DNA of 64,000 bases, from contig CAYSDM010000020.1 of the NCBI GenBank assembly GCA_964429855.1, forward strand, positions 4,754 through 68,753. Reading direction: 5' to 3'. A program made the position numbers and the translations under genes. Under the pieces are notes generated by a model, which saw nothing but the letters and a program-made list of their open reading frames with translations, was not told where the DNA came from and did no database searches. Below are positions 7,843 through 16,917 of this stretch, in pieces; the stretch's first letter is position 1; every line of letters begins with the position of its first letter. The stretch is from CALLMM01 sp964429855 (lineage in GTDB: Bacteria; Armatimonadota; Chthonomonadetes; Chthonomonadales; CAJBBX01).

Positions 7843-8220
7843 TTGGCACGTATTGCAGGAGTAGACCTGCCGCGCGATAAGCGCATCGAATACGCGCTGC
7901 CCTACATCTACGGGATCGGGCTGTCTGCCGCCAGGAAGATCGTGCGGCAGGCGAACATCAATCCCGATACGCGGGTGCGCGACCTGACCGAGGCGGAGAC
8001 GAGCCGCCTGCGTGAGATCATTGAGCGCGACTACCGGGTCGAGGGAGACCTTCGCCGCGAGGTGTCGCTCAACATCCGCCGTCTGGTGGAGATCGGCTGC
8101 TATCGGGGACTGCGCCATCGGCGCGGCTTGCCGGTGCGCGGTCAGCGCACCAAGACCAATGCGCGTATCCGCAAAGGCCCCAAGCGCACCGTCGCCGGCA
8201 AGAAGAAGGCGAAGAAGTAG
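7843..8220 (+). CDS. rpsM: 30S ribosomal protein S13 (uS13)
   Basis: Head protein that contacts the P-site tRNA and forms inter-subunit bridges; 125 residues. The start MARIAGVDLPRDKRIEYALP uses TTG, with GGGAGGAAAAG directly upstream. The helix-two-turn-helix core YGIGLSAARKIV and the C-terminal GLRHRRGLPVRGQRTKTNAR are canonical, ending in a Lys-rich tail. This is the first gene of the alpha-operon block rpsM-rpsK-rpsD-rpoA-rplQ. Confidence 0.97.
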   Translation: MARIAGVDLPRDKRIEYALPYIYGIGLSAARKIVRQANINPDTRVRDLTEAETSRLREIIERDYRVEGDLRREVSLNIRRLVEIGCYRGLRHRRGLPVRGQRTKTNARIRKGPKRTVAGKKKAKK

Positions 8221-8299
8221 GAATCCGGTGACCGGAGAGGCGCAGCGATGAGGCTATTCGGCGGCACGGTCTGACCTGTAGGAGCAAGGAAACAACGGT

Positions 8300-8701
8300 A
8301 TGGCAAATAAGCGAACGACGACCACCTCGCGCAATAAGCCCAAAGAGAAGAAGAATATTGCGCAGGGCGTGGTTCATATTCAGTGCACTTTTAATAACAC
8401 GATTGTCACCATCACGGATGTGAAGGGGGCGGCGATCTCCTGGTCGAGCGCGGGAGCCATCGGCTTCAAAGGCACGAAGAAGGGAACGCCGTTTGCCGCA
8501 CAACTGGCGTCGGAGAATGCGGCGCGCAAAGCGCGCGAACATGGTCTGCAACGGGTGGATGTGTTCGTCAAAGGACCGGGAGCCGGTCGAGAGACGGCGA
8601 TTCGCTCGCTTCAGGCGGTGGGGCTGGAGGTTACGCTGATTAAAGACGTGACCCCGATTCCGCACAACGGCTGCCGACCGCCGAAACGACGGCGCGTGTA
8701 G
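8300..8701 (+). CDS. rpsK: 30S ribosomal protein S11 (uS11)
   Basis: Platform protein at the mRNA exit region; 133 residues. GVVHIQCTFNNTIVTITD, the segment KGTKKGTPFAAQLASENAAR and the C-terminal THNGCRPPKRRRV-like end (here PHNGCRPPKRRRV) are diagnostic. GGAGCAAGGAAACAACGGT precedes the ATG. An N-terminal Lys/Thr-rich leader of about 20 residues is normal for the family. Confidence 0.97.
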   Translation: MANKRTTTTSRNKPKEKKNIAQGVVHIQCTFNNTIVTITDVKGAAISWSSAGAIGFKGTKKGTPFAAQLASENAARKAREHGLQRVDVFVKGPGAGRETAIRSLQAVGLEVTLIKDVTPIPHNGCRPPKRRRV

Positions 8702-8779
8702 GAACGCAACCGTTCCGACACACGCCTGCATAATGCGCGGGAGGAGGAAGCGTCCGAACACCGACGTGTAAACTCCCAG

Positions 8780-8797
8780 GAGCGCGGATACGCGCTC
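8780..8797 (+). promoter_or_regulatory. Perfect 7-bp hairpin in the rpsD leader
   Basis: GAGCGCG at 8780-8786, a GATA tetraloop and CGCGCTC at 8791-8797 form a clean stem 45 bases before the rpsD start, in a 140-base gap between rpsK and rpsD. S4 is the classical autogenous repressor of this operon, so a structured leader here is a candidate regulatory site. Inference only. Confidence 0.35.
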
Positions 8798-8841
8798 TCG
8801 CGAAATGGTTAGAATACCACAAGGAGCATTAGAGACCGCTT

Positions 8842-9477
8842 ATGGCAACGAATTCGGACCCCCGTTGTCGGCAGTGCCGCCGGGAGGGCGTCAAGCTCTT
8901 CCTCAAGGGGGAAAAGTGTATTCGGCACTGCACCCTGGATAAAGAGAAACGGAAAAAGCCGCCGGGAATGCACGGCAGCACCGTCGTTCAGAAGAAGCTG
9001 ACGGAATACGGCGTTCAGCTTCGCGAGAAGCAGAAGCTGCGACGCATCTACCGGGTGCTGGAGACGCAGTTCCGCAACTATCTGGCGGAGGCCGAGCGCC
9101 GCCGCGGCGTTACCGGCGAGAACCTGCTGCAACTGCTGGAGTTCCGGCTGGACAACGTGGTCTATCGTCTGGGGCTTGCTGGTTCCCGCGCTCAGGCGCG
9201 CCAGATGGTCAGTCATCGGTTTTTCACAGTAAACGGTCGTCGCGTCAACATCCCCTCGTATCAGGTGCGGGTGGGTGACGCGATCGGCATTCATGAGTCG
9301 AAGTCGCAGACCGGGATTGTTAAAGAGGCGCGAGAGAAGTGGCATACCCGGCCCCTGCCGGACTGGCTGGAGTTCAACGGAACCGACATGGTCGGCAAAG
9401 TGCTCGCCGTGCCCTCGCGCGATCAGATTGATACTGATATTCAGGAACAACTGATCGTCGAGTTCTATTCGCGCTAA
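8842..9477 (+). CDS. rpsD: 30S ribosomal protein S4 (uS4), zinc-containing
   Basis: 16S rRNA 5'-domain assembly protein; 211 residues. The N-terminus carries four Cys (Cys9, Cys12, Cys26, Cys30), so this is the C+ zinc form. KKPPGMHG, the S4 RNA-binding domain (LEFRLDNVVYRLGLAGSRAQ, then HRFFTVNGRRVNIPSYQV) and the C-terminal end LIVEFYSR are typical. CAAGGAGCATTAGAG lies upstream of the ATG. Confidence 0.97.
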   Translation: MATNSDPRCRQCRREGVKLFLKGEKCIRHCTLDKEKRKKPPGMHGSTVVQKKLTEYGVQLREKQKLRRIYRVLETQFRNYLAEAERRRGVTGENLLQLLEFRLDNVVYRLGLAGSRAQARQMVSHRFFTVNGRRVNIPSYQVRVGDAIGIHESKSQTGIVKEAREKWHTRPLPDWLEFNGTDMVGKVLAVPSRDQIDTDIQEQLIVEFYSR

Positions 9478-9491
9478 TCGTCGGGCGCTCC

Positions 9492-9533
9492 AGGTGAGGC
9501 GTGGGCAGGCGCTGCTCGCGGCTCACCTTTGTG
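9492..9533 (+). promoter_or_regulatory. Inverted repeat between rpsD and rpoA
   Basis: AGGTGAG at 9492-9498 pairs perfectly with CTCACCT at 9522-9528 and is followed by TTTGTG. The long loop and short T-run make it a weak terminator or attenuator that could tune rpoA relative to the ribosomal genes. No energy calculation was done. Confidence 0.35.
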
Positions 9534-9558
9534 TGCGCGCCCTGAAAAGAGGTTTGCT

Positions 9559-10569
9559 ATGGAACTGACATTGCCACGCATTGAGACGCTGGAAGAGTCG
9601 GGGACGTATGGCAAGTACATCGTCGAACCGCTCGAGCGCGGCTATGGCGTAACGCTGGGGAACTCCCTGCGGCGCGTGATGCTCTCTTCGATTGAGGGAG
9701 CGGCGATCACCTATGTCAAGATTGACAAGGTGCTGCACGAGTTCTCTACGATCCCCGGTCTCAAAGAGGATACCACCGAACTGCTGCTGAACCTCAAAGA
9801 CCTGTATGTGAAGGTCGAGCGCAACGGCAGCGGCAAGGTCGAGCCGAAGACCATCCGCATTGCGCGACGCGGCGAGGGCCGCATCACCGGAGCGGATGTG
9901 GAGTGCCCGGAGGGGGTGGAGGTGGTTAACCCGGAGGCCTATATCGCCACGATCTCCGATGAAGACGCCACCCTCAATATGGAGATGACGGTCGAGATCG
10001 GCAAGGGGTATGTGCTTCCGGACAAGCAGGAGCGCAAAGCCAGCCAGCCGATTGGCGTCATCCCGGTCGGCGCGGCGTTTACGCCGGTCCGCAAGGTGAA
10101 CTATATCGTCGAGGCGACTCGCGTCGGCTTCAAGACCGACTATGAGCGGCTGGTGCTCGAAGTGACGACCAACGGAACGGTCGGTCCCAGCGAGGCGATC
10201 AGTCAGGCATCGGCGGTGCTGGTCCGCTACTTCCAGCACTTTATGGAGTTTGCCGGACCGAGCGCGTTGATCGCGCATACCGAGCGCACTCTGCCGGACA
10301 GCGCCGGAGGTCCTCAGGCTCCCGATGCCCGTATCGAAGAGCTGGACTTTTCGGTGCGAACCTACAACTGTCTGAAGAAAGCCAATATTCTCACCATCGG
10401 CGAACTGGTGCAGACAACCGAGGCTGATCTGATGCAGATTCGTAACTTTGGAAAGAAGTCTCTCCTGGAAGTGCGCGAGAAGCTCGCGCAGTGGGGTCTC
10501 TCGCTCAAGGGAGGCAGCACGATCTCGACCGATGACGAAGACGGTTCCGACAACGACATCGAAGAGTAG
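9559..10569 (+). CDS. rpoA: DNA-directed RNA polymerase subunit alpha
   Basis: Assembly scaffold of RNA polymerase; 336 residues from the ATG at 9559, which follows AAAAGAGG. The N-terminal dimerisation domain shows RGYGVTLGNSLRRVMLSS, and the conserved PIGVIPVGAAFTPVRKVNY segment is present. The C-terminal DNA-binding domain spans residues about 255-320, with LDFSVRTYNCLKKANI and IRNFGKKSLLEVREKL. It ends with an acidic tail. Position between rpsD and rplQ is standard. Confidence 0.98.
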   Translation: MELTLPRIETLEESGTYGKYIVEPLERGYGVTLGNSLRRVMLSSIEGAAITYVKIDKVLHEFSTIPGLKEDTTELLLNLKDLYVKVERNGSGKVEPKTIRIARRGEGRITGADVECPEGVEVVNPEAYIATISDEDATLNMEMTVEIGKGYVLPDKQERKASQPIGVIPVGAAFTPVRKVNYIVEATRVGFKTDYERLVLEVTTNGTVGPSEAISQASAVLVRYFQHFMEFAGPSALIAHTERTLPDSAGGPQAPDARIEELDFSVRTYNCLKKANILTIGELVQTTEADLMQIRNFGKKSLLEVREKLAQWGLSLKGGSTISTDDEDGSDNDIEE

Positions 10570-10607
10570 ACCGGGAGAGGATGACGCGATAGAGAAAGGA
10601 AACGACG

Positions 10608-11102
10608 ATGCGACACCGCGTGGGAGGGCGCAAGTTCAGTCTGCCGAGTGATCAGCGCCGCGCACTGCTTAAAGGGCTGGTGCGCGCGCTGTTCGCCAGC
10701 GAAAGCGGGCGAATCATCACCACGGAGACGCGCGCCAAGGAGGTGAAGCCCATCGCCGAGAAGCTCATCACGATTGCCAGGCGCAACGATATCCATGCCC
10801 GCCGCCGCGTGCGCGAGTATGTGGACTCCAACGTGTCGGAGTTCGGTATCAACGCGGAGAACGGCAAACTGGCGCGCAACCCGGACTATGTGGTGCACGA
10901 TCTGTTCGAGAAGATCGCGCCCCGCTACCGGAACCGCTCCGGAGGCTATCTGCGAATCGTGCGGATCGGCGCGCGCCGGGGCGACGGCGCGCCGATGGTG
11001 GCGTTGCAGCTGGTAGAGGGCGAAGAGATCGAGACGCCGCAGGTCGAGACCCCGGTGGAGGTCACTCCGAAGCGGCGCGGGCTGTTCGGACGCCGCAAGT
11101 AG
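10608..11102 (+). CDS. rplQ: 50S ribosomal protein L17 (bL17) with C-terminal extension
   Basis: Large-subunit protein near the exit tunnel. MRHRVGGRKFSLPSDQRRAL is the diagnostic start, and KIAPRYRNRSGGYLRIVR plus RRGDGAPMVALQLV end the conserved core at about residue 130. A further tail of about 30 residues, acidic then basic and ending RRGLFGRRK, makes the protein 164 residues instead of the usual 115-130. GAGAAAGGAAACGACG precedes the ATG. Confidence 0.96.
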   Translation: MRHRVGGRKFSLPSDQRRALLKGLVRALFASESGRIITTETRAKEVKPIAEKLITIARRNDIHARRRVREYVDSNVSEFGINAENGKLARNPDYVVHDLFEKIAPRYRNRSGGYLRIVRIGARRGDGAPMVALQLVEGEEIETPQVETPVEVTPKRRGLFGRRK

Positions 11103-11145
11103 AAGATATGCCGGGGCGTGGACGCGCTCCGGCAGGTCTGACCGA

Positions 11146-11967
11146 ATGATGCGCCGCTTCAAGGTTACGGTCGAGTATGATGGCACGGATTTTGCCGGGT
11201 TTCAGTATCAGGCTGGACAGCGCAGCGTGCAGGCGGAGTTGGAGCGGGCGCTGGAGACGTTGACCGGACAGACGACGCGGGTGCATGGAGCGGGACGCAC
11301 GGATGCGGGCGTTCATGCCCTGGGGCAGGTAATCAGTTTCGAGACGGAGACGCGGATCCCGATTGAAAAACTGCCCTGCGCCCTCAACAGCGCGCTGCCG
11401 ACGGATGTGCGCGCTGTGGCGGCTGCGGAGGCGGAGGCGCGGTTTCACGCGCGATTCAGCGCGCTCTCACGCGCTTATGTCTATGTGATCTTGCATCGCG
11501 CGCTGCCGTCCGCCCTGTTCGGGCGTTACACCTGTCACTATCCGCATCCGCTCGATCTGGAGGCGATGCAGACCGGAGCGCGGCTGCTGGTCGGGACGCA
11601 GGACTTTGCCGCCTGGGCCAATGAGTCGCGGGAGGTGAACAGCACGGTTCGGGAGGTGTATCGCTGTGCGGTGCGCCGGCGCGGTCCGTTCGTGCTGGTG
11701 TATGTGGAGGCGAACGCCTTTCTGCGCGGGATGGTGCGTAGTATCGCGGGAACGCTGCTGCAGGTCGGCAGCGGGAAGCGCGCCCCGGACGAGATGGCGG
11801 AGATTACACGGTCTCTGCAACGCTCGCAAGCCGGTCCGTCCGCTCCCGCAAAAGGGCTGTGTCTGGTAAAAGTGCGTTATGCAGAGGAGCCGCGTCCGGC
11901 GGCTCGCGGTGAAATAGAAGAGCCAACCTCGACCCGTTGGGAGACGACGGGTTTCGAGACGGAGTGA
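11146..11967 (+). CDS. truA: tRNA pseudouridine(38-40) synthase TruA
   Basis: Isomerises uridines 38-40 in the anticodon arm of tRNAs. 273 residues with the catalytic Asp53 in GAGRTDAGVHALGQ and the downstream ALSRAYVY and FLRGMVRSIAGTLLQVG segments. The start ATG at 11146 is followed by a second ATG; either may be used. rplQ-truA-rplM-rpsI is a common order. The C-terminal 30 residues after LCLVKVRY are not conserved. Confidence 0.95.
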   Translation: MMRRFKVTVEYDGTDFAGFQYQAGQRSVQAELERALETLTGQTTRVHGAGRTDAGVHALGQVISFETETRIPIEKLPCALNSALPTDVRAVAAAEAEARFHARFSALSRAYVYVILHRALPSALFGRYTCHYPHPLDLEAMQTGARLLVGTQDFAAWANESREVNSTVREVYRCAVRRRGPFVLVYVEANAFLRGMVRSIAGTLLQVGSGKRAPDEMAEITRSLQRSQAGPSAPAKGLCLVKVRYAEEPRPAARGEIEEPTSTRWETTGFETE

Positions 11968-11981
11968 GACAAGGAGTCATC

Positions 11982-12431
11982 ATGAAGACCTATTCGGCAA
12001 AACCTGAGGAGGTAAAACTCCAGCGCCGATGGCTGTTGATAGATGCGGCGGGCAAGCCGATGGGGCGTCTGGCAACCGATATTGCCAAGGTCCTGCGCGG
12101 CAAGCACCGCCCGATCTATACGCCCCATGTGGATACCGGCGAGTTTGTGATCGTGATAAACGCCGCCCAGGTCGTGCTGACCGGGCGCAAAGCCAGCGAA
12201 CCGATCTACCGCCACTCCGGGTGGCCCGGCGCGCTCAAGAGCGTTACGCGAGGCGCGGAACTGGCCCGCAAGCCGCAGGAGGCGCTGCGCCGGGTGGTGC
12301 GGGGCATGCTGCCGCACAACCGCCTGGGTGACGCCATGATAAAGAAGCTGAAAGTGTACGCCGGTCCCGATCATCCTCATGCGGCGCAGAAGCCGGAGGT
12401 CTATTCGGTGCTGGAAGGAAAAGGAGAGTAA
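11982..12431 (+). CDS. rplM: 50S ribosomal protein L13 (uL13)
   Basis: Early assembly protein of the large subunit; 149 residues from the ATG at 11982, preceded by CAAGGAG. MKTYSAKP, RRWLLIDAAGKPMGRLATDI, IYTPHVDTGEFVIVINA and VVRGMLPHNRLG are all characteristic. The frame is open 45 bases upstream into the truA 3' end, but the family start fits 11982. rpsI starts 3 bases after the stop. Confidence 0.97.
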   Translation: MKTYSAKPEEVKLQRRWLLIDAAGKPMGRLATDIAKVLRGKHRPIYTPHVDTGEFVIVINAAQVVLTGRKASEPIYRHSGWPGALKSVTRGAELARKPQEALRRVVRGMLPHNRLGDAMIKKLKVYAGPDHPHAAQKPEVYSVLEGKGE

Positions 12432-12434
12432 AAC

Positions 12435-12830
12435 GTGCCGCCTGCGATTCGCTACTATGGAACCGGCAAGCGGAAGGACGCGGTTGCCCGTGTCTGGATC
12501 GTGCCCGGCTCCGGCAACGTTACCATCAATGACCGCGCCGCCGATAAGTATCTGGGACGCCTGACGCTGGTTCGCCTGATTCAGCAGCCGTTCGACATTA
12601 CGGAGACGAACGGACGCTTCGATGTGATCGCCCGATGCAAGGGCGGCGGCATCAGCGGGCAGGCGGGAGCGGTTCGGCACGGGATCAGCAAGGCGCTGGT
12701 GGAAGCCGATCCAGAACTGCGCCCGACTCTGCGTCGTCTGGGCTACCTGACCCGCGATCCGCGCGTGAAAGAGCGCAAGAAGTTCGGTCGCAAGCGCGCC
12801 CGGCGCGGATTCCAGTTCAGCAAGCGCTAA
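12435..12830 (+). CDS. rpsI: 30S ribosomal protein S9 (uS9)
   Basis: Head protein whose C-terminal tail reaches the P-site tRNA; 131 residues. The conserved YYGTGKRKDAVARVWIVPG start, CKGGGISGQAGAVRHGISKAL and the invariant basic end KKFGRKRARRGFQFSKR are present. The start codon is GTG, 3 bases after the rplM stop, with AAAGGAGAG overlapping the rplM end. It is the last gene of the ribosomal cluster and is followed by a terminator. Confidence 0.97.
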   Translation: MPPAIRYYGTGKRKDAVARVWIVPGSGNVTINDRAADKYLGRLTLVRLIQQPFDITETNGRFDVIARCKGGGISGQAGAVRHGISKALVEADPELRPTLRRLGYLTRDPRVKERKKFGRKRARRGFQFSKR

Positions 12831-12864
12831 GCCTGTTTTTCACAATCCGGATGTCGCTCATTTC

Positions 12865-12898
12865 GGGCAGGCGCGTTCGCGCCTGCCCTCTCTGTTTT
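12865..12898 (+). terminator. Factor-independent terminator after rpsI
   Basis: GGGCAGGCGCG at 12865-12875 pairs perfectly with CGCGCCTGCCC at 12878-12888 (11 bp, very tight loop) and is followed by TCTCTGTTTT. It closes the ribosomal protein transcript. Confidence 0.8.
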
Positions 12899-12917
12899 GG
12901 AAGGGGAAGGGAACCGT

Positions 12918-14099
12918 ATGCAGTATCGCCGATTTGGACGCACAGAACTTTCGATGCCGGTCTTCTCCTGCGGCGGGATGCGCTATCAGTATAAGTGGCA
13001 GGATGTGCCTGCACACGAGATTCCGGCGGATAATCAGGCGAATCTGGAGGCGACCATCCATCGTTCTCTGGAACTGGGAATCAACCATATCGAGACGGCG
13101 CGCGGATATGGATCGAGCGAGAGACAGCTTGGATGGGTTCTGCCGAAACTGCCGCGCGAAACGCTGATCGTGCAGACCAAAGTCGCCCCTTTTCCCACCG
13201 CCGCGCAGTTTCTGGAGACCTTCCAGACCTCGATGGAGCGCCTGCAGTTGGAGTATGTAGACCTGCTGGCGTTTCACGGCGTGAACACCCGCGAACTGCT
13301 GGAGATGGTCCTGCGAAAAGACGGCTGCATGGAGGTCGCCCGGCAGTTGCAGCGAGAGGGGCGCGTTCGGTTTGTAGGCTTCTCCACGCATGCGCCCTGC
13401 AGGGTGATTGTGGATGCTATCGAGAGCGGCGAGTTCGACTATGTGAATCTGCACTGGTACTTTGTCAACGGCCTGAACCGGGCGGCGGTGGAAGCCGCGC
13501 ACCGGCAGGATATGGGCGTCTTCATCATCTCGCCGAGCGATAAGGGCGGCAAGCTGTACGAACCGCCCGCAAAGCTGATCGAGTTGTGCCGACCGCTCTC
13601 TCCGATGCAGTTCAACGACCTCTACTGTCTGGCGAACCCGCAGGCGCATACGCTCAGTCTGGGAGCGGCGCGCCCGTCGGACTTTGAGGAGCATATCGGG
13701 GCGCTGGACTACTACGACCGGATCGCGGAGGTTGTGCCGCCCATCGAGGCGCGCCTGCGGGCAGAGATGGAGCGGATTTTGGGGGCGGACTGGGTAGAGA
13801 ACTGGGCCGCCGGGCTGCCGGAGTATCTGGAGGTTCCGGGCGAGATCAACCTGCTAGAGATTCTGCGGCTGTGGACTTATGCCAAGTCGCTCGATCTGGT
13901 GGAGTGGGGACGGATGCGCTATAACCTGCTGGGCAAGGCCGATCACTGGTTTCCGGGACAGAATGCGGCGACGGTGGACGAGGAGATTCTCGCGCCTGCA
14001 CTGGCGAACAGCCCGTTTCGGGAGCGTATTCCGTCCATTCTGCGCGAGGCGCACGCCATGCTTTTCGGGGAGGCGCAGCATCGCTTGAGCGAGAGTTAG
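12918..14099 (+). CDS. Aldo/keto reductase-like oxidoreductase with Glu for catalytic Asp
   Basis: 393-residue cytoplasmic protein with an AKR barrel in the N-terminal 300 residues and a helical C-terminal part. GRTELSMPVFSCGGMR is the family start. The tetrad reads Glu59 (HIETARGYG, where most members have Asp), Tyr64, Lys88 (IVQTKVAPF) and His120 (LLAFHGVN). No Cys cluster for Fe-S is present in the C-terminal part, unlike one related subgroup. ATG at 12918 follows GGGGAAGGGAA. Substrate unknown. It stands alone between the ribosomal terminator and a convergent gene. Confidence 0.85.
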   Translation: MQYRRFGRTELSMPVFSCGGMRYQYKWQDVPAHEIPADNQANLEATIHRSLELGINHIETARGYGSSERQLGWVLPKLPRETLIVQTKVAPFPTAAQFLETFQTSMERLQLEYVDLLAFHGVNTRELLEMVLRKDGCMEVARQLQREGRVRFVGFSTHAPCRVIVDAIESGEFDYVNLHWYFVNGLNRAAVEAAHRQDMGVFIISPSDKGGKLYEPPAKLIELCRPLSPMQFNDLYCLANPQAHTLSLGAARPSDFEEHIGALDYYDRIAEVVPPIEARLRAEMERILGADWVENWAAGLPEYLEVPGEINLLEILRLWTYAKSLDLVEWGRMRYNLLGKADHWFPGQNAATVDEEILAPALANSPFRERIPSILREAHAMLFGEAQHRLSES

Positions 14100-14100
14100 C

Positions 14101-14151
14101 GCCGGGGCAGGCATCGAGCGTCAGGATCCGGCAGACCCGATGCCCGCCGGC
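14101..14151. terminator. Inverted repeat between convergent genes
   Basis: GCCGG/CCGGC (14101-14105, 14147-14151) encloses GGCATCG/CGATGCC (14110-14116, 14138-14144). It lies between the ends of two convergent genes and could act as a bidirectional terminator, though no strong T-tract is visible. Confidence 0.3.
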
Positions 14152-14163
14152 AGAACGCGGAAC

Positions 14164-16905
14164 CTATCGTATCTCGAGGCGCTGGATCTGGATCCGGACT
14201 CCCGGACGAGAGCAGGGATCGAACCGCAGGGAGGTTACGATGCCCCGCCAGCGCGGATTGTCGGCAAGGCGTACAGCGTAGTCGCGCCACTGTCCGTCCA
14301 TGCGCACCGGAATCTTTACGCTGGCGGCTTCGCTGGTCGCCCCGCCCCGCACCGTCCAGAAAAGCTGCGCCATATCGTCGGAGCGATTGTTATCGGATGG
14401 CTGATAGCGAAGACGGATATGCAGCGTGGTGTAGCGGTGCGCGGGAAGGAAGACCTGCGGCGACGAGTAAGCCGGGTCGTCGCCGGTGGTGTCGGCGGTC
14501 AGCGCGCCGTCCTCGATCTTCGCAGGCGTCAGGTTCATCATGCTGTCCCATCCCTGCAAGCCCTCTCGGAAGCTCCATCGAGCGCGTGTGGGTGCGGGAA
14601 AGACCACCTGCGCCGCCGCGCGCCCGATGTCGGCGGGAGTGAGGTCGGTATGGGGCGTCTCAGCGTCCGTAAAGACTCGGCGGATGGCATCCAGATAACC
14701 GAACCCAAACTCGCGGTGCGGTTCGATGTAGGAGCCCTCCCCCCATTCGTTCCACGCCTCGACCAGTAGCATCGGCAGGGTCTGCTGCGGATTGGCGTCG
14801 AGAAACTGCTCTGCGTCTTGAAGATGTCGTTGAAACTTTTCCGGCGCGCGTCCAAAACGCACCAGCGCGGTGTTGCCGTGCCAGGGACGCGAGTCCCATC
14901 CGCCGCTGAGGGGCGGCATCAGGGGCAGCAGCCTCCGGTCCACGATCTGCTGCCATTCCCGGCGGTATCCTTCGATGAGCGTATCGTAGGGAGCGCGCCG
15001 CTCCCCTCCCTGAACGCCCAACCCCGCCCAGTTGTAACAGGTCACGGCGTCGTATCCCTCGTCGTAAGCCAGCTTGACGCCGCTCGCTCCCGGCACGCAG
15101 GCGATCAGGTAGAGGCCCCCCAGCCCCTGTGCGCGGCACATCTCGCGCATCTCCTCGAACGACTCGCGCACCGCAACGCTGCCCATGTCCTCCCGCAGCC
15201 GTTCCGGAGTGAAGATGATCATGACCGGCTTGCCGTCTATCTGCAGGTGTTCCGGTTGACGGAAGTAGTTTTCGATCCAGTGCTGCGTGACGTTGCGCAG
15301 GTCTTCGCGGGAGGAGGTCTTCGGCGCGTTGTGATTTGCCCAGAGAAGGCAGAACTGGAGATATCTACGGTAGCGGCTGCGAAGATAGGCTTGCAGGCCA
15401 TGCTCCAGTTGTCGCGCCCCCTGAGACCAGTACCAGTCGTAGACGAAGAAGCTGATGCCGTGCTCCACTGCCCACTTGATCTGCCAGTCAATAATCTCCG
15501 TATCGCCTTCCTGATACCATCCCAGCACAGGGCGGCGCTCCGGGTAGTAGGTGATCGGAGTCCACTGTCCCGGGCTGCGCCATCCGGGGAAGTAGTAGAC
15601 TCCGACCGGATAGCGTCCCCTCACCGGTTTCGGCTCCGGCACATAGGACGCTGTCTCGCGGGACGCTCTGGGGGTGATTCGTTCTATGCAGGTCAGCGTT
15701 TGCGGGGGGATGTTGGAACCGGCGATGCGGAGCGACAGGCGGGCGGCAGTCGGTCGGGAGAAGACCACGCGCCATACCAGATCGGTCTCCTGCCCCAACT
15801 CCAGCGTCGGTTGCGCCGTCCGTTCCGTTTTGATCAGCCGCGCCCCGGCAGGAAGGCGCAGAGTCGCCCGCAGTCCGCGAATCGGCTCCCCGCCTGCGTT
15901 GGTCAGACGGGCGCGCACACTCACCGGAACGCCTGCGCGCGGGAGCGCCTCCTCCACGCTGAACCAGAGCGGTCTTAACTCCGCCGCGCCCTGGGGGCTG
16001 TCTGACAGACGCAGCCACTCCAGACGCAGGGTATCGCCGACCGATTCGCCGGGGCGCAGACCGATGGCGACGATATTTCCCTGCCAGTCAGGCGCGTTGA
16101 GCATATCCAGATTATAGGTGTGCGGGTTGCCGTCGGGAACCAGCGGGAAGGAGAGGGTATGCAGTCCGGGCGTTCCGTCGGTCGCAAAGAGGATCGCCGC
16201 GTTTTTCGCGGTTGAGGCGAGACGCAGGGAGACAAGGGAGGAGCGAAGGGCGTCCGCCTGAATCGGAGGACTGAGCGCAAAGCCATCCCCCGACTTCAGC
16301 GTCATTCGCATCGCTCCGGCTTCCGGGTGAAGCGCGACGTTGTGCATCCCTGCCCAGCCGTCCAGTTGACGGCGAAAGGTGAAGGAGGGCGTGTGCAGCC
16401 GGTCGCCGGTCGCCGTATCCACAATTCGAACGGAGGCGATCCGAAACGAGGCTCCGTCGTAGGGATCGAGCCGCATCCGCACGATTTTGCCCTCTTTCTG
16501 CCAGAATGGAAAGAGGCGGTAGGTGCGAACCTGCCCGTCTCCGCGCACGGTGAAAGGCGTTCGCTTCTCTCCTGAGAATCCGCCATACTTCCCTTCGGTG
16601 GTACCACTCCAGAAGACCTCAAACGGACCATCGCGATCCGCCTGCATCCGAATCTCAAGAACCTGCCTCGCGCCTGCCGGGACGTTCAGGGGCAGAGCAA
16701 AGACCAGAATAGGATCGGGACCCCGGCAGCTGAAAGCCAGCGCGCCGTTCTCGATTCGACGCTCGGTGACATCCTGATTGACCTGCCAGTCCTGCAGCGC
16801 CCGCTCGCTGTCGAAGCGATACTCAAATCGCGTATTCTGAGCGCGAACCGGCGCGGCTGTCAGCAGTATCAGCGCACAGACAATCAGACAGCCTCTTCGC
16901 ATCAC
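14164..16905 (-). CDS. Secreted WbsX/GH99-like protein with beta-sandwich modules
   Basis: 913-residue exported protein. A signal peptide (MMRRGCLIVCALILLTAAPV, cleaved near RAQ) is followed by two carbohydrate-binding-like beta-sandwich modules (about 25-165 and 170-320), an immunoglobulin-like linker, and a TIM-barrel domain at about 430-775. The barrel starts YPVGVYYFPGW and contains VLVEAWNEWGEGSYIEPH near residue 720, the hallmark of the WbsX/GH99-like family (Pfam Glyco_tran_WbsX, named from memory). A C-terminal sandwich (about 800-913) again looks carbohydrate-binding. Probably a secreted endo-acting glycosidase or glycan-modifying enzyme; the substrate cannot be read from sequence. 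Confidence 0.8.
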   Translation of the reverse strand: MMRRGCLIVCALILLTAAPVRAQNTRFEYRFDSERALQDWQVNQDVTERRIENGALAFSCRGPDPILVFALPLNVPAGARQVLEIRMQADRDGPFEVFWSGTTEGKYGGFSGEKRTPFTVRGDGQVRTYRLFPFWQKEGKIVRMRLDPYDGASFRIASVRIVDTATGDRLHTPSFTFRRQLDGWAGMHNVALHPEAGAMRMTLKSGDGFALSPPIQADALRSSLVSLRLASTAKNAAILFATDGTPGLHTLSFPLVPDGNPHTYNLDMLNAPDWQGNIVAIGLRPGESVGDTLRLEWLRLSDSPQGAAELRPLWFSVEEALPRAGVPVSVRARLTNAGGEPIRGLRATLRLPAGARLIKTERTAQPTLELGQETDLVWRVVFSRPTAARLSLRIAGSNIPPQTLTCIERITPRASRETASYVPEPKPVRGRYPVGVYYFPGWRSPGQWTPITYYPERRPVLGWYQEGDTEIIDWQIKWAVEHGISFFVYDWYWSQGARQLEHGLQAYLRSRYRRYLQFCLLWANHNAPKTSSREDLRNVTQHWIENYFRQPEHLQIDGKPVMIIFTPERLREDMGSVAVRESFEEMREMCRAQGLGGLYLIACVPGASGVKLAYDEGYDAVTCYNWAGLGVQGGERRAPYDTLIEGYRREWQQIVDRRLLPLMPPLSGGWDSRPWHGNTALVRFGRAPEKFQRHLQDAEQFLDANPQQTLPMLLVEAWNEWGEGSYIEPHREFGFGYLDAIRRVFTDAETPHTDLTPADIGRAAAQVVFPAPTRARWSFREGLQGWDSMMNLTPAKIEDGALTADTTGDDPAYSSPQVFLPAHRYTTLHIRLRYQPSDNNRSDDMAQLFWTVRGGATSEAASVKIPVRMDGQWRDYAVRLADNPRWRGIVTSLRFDPCSRPGVRIQIQRLEIR

Positions 16906-16917
16906 ACATCTCCCTCT

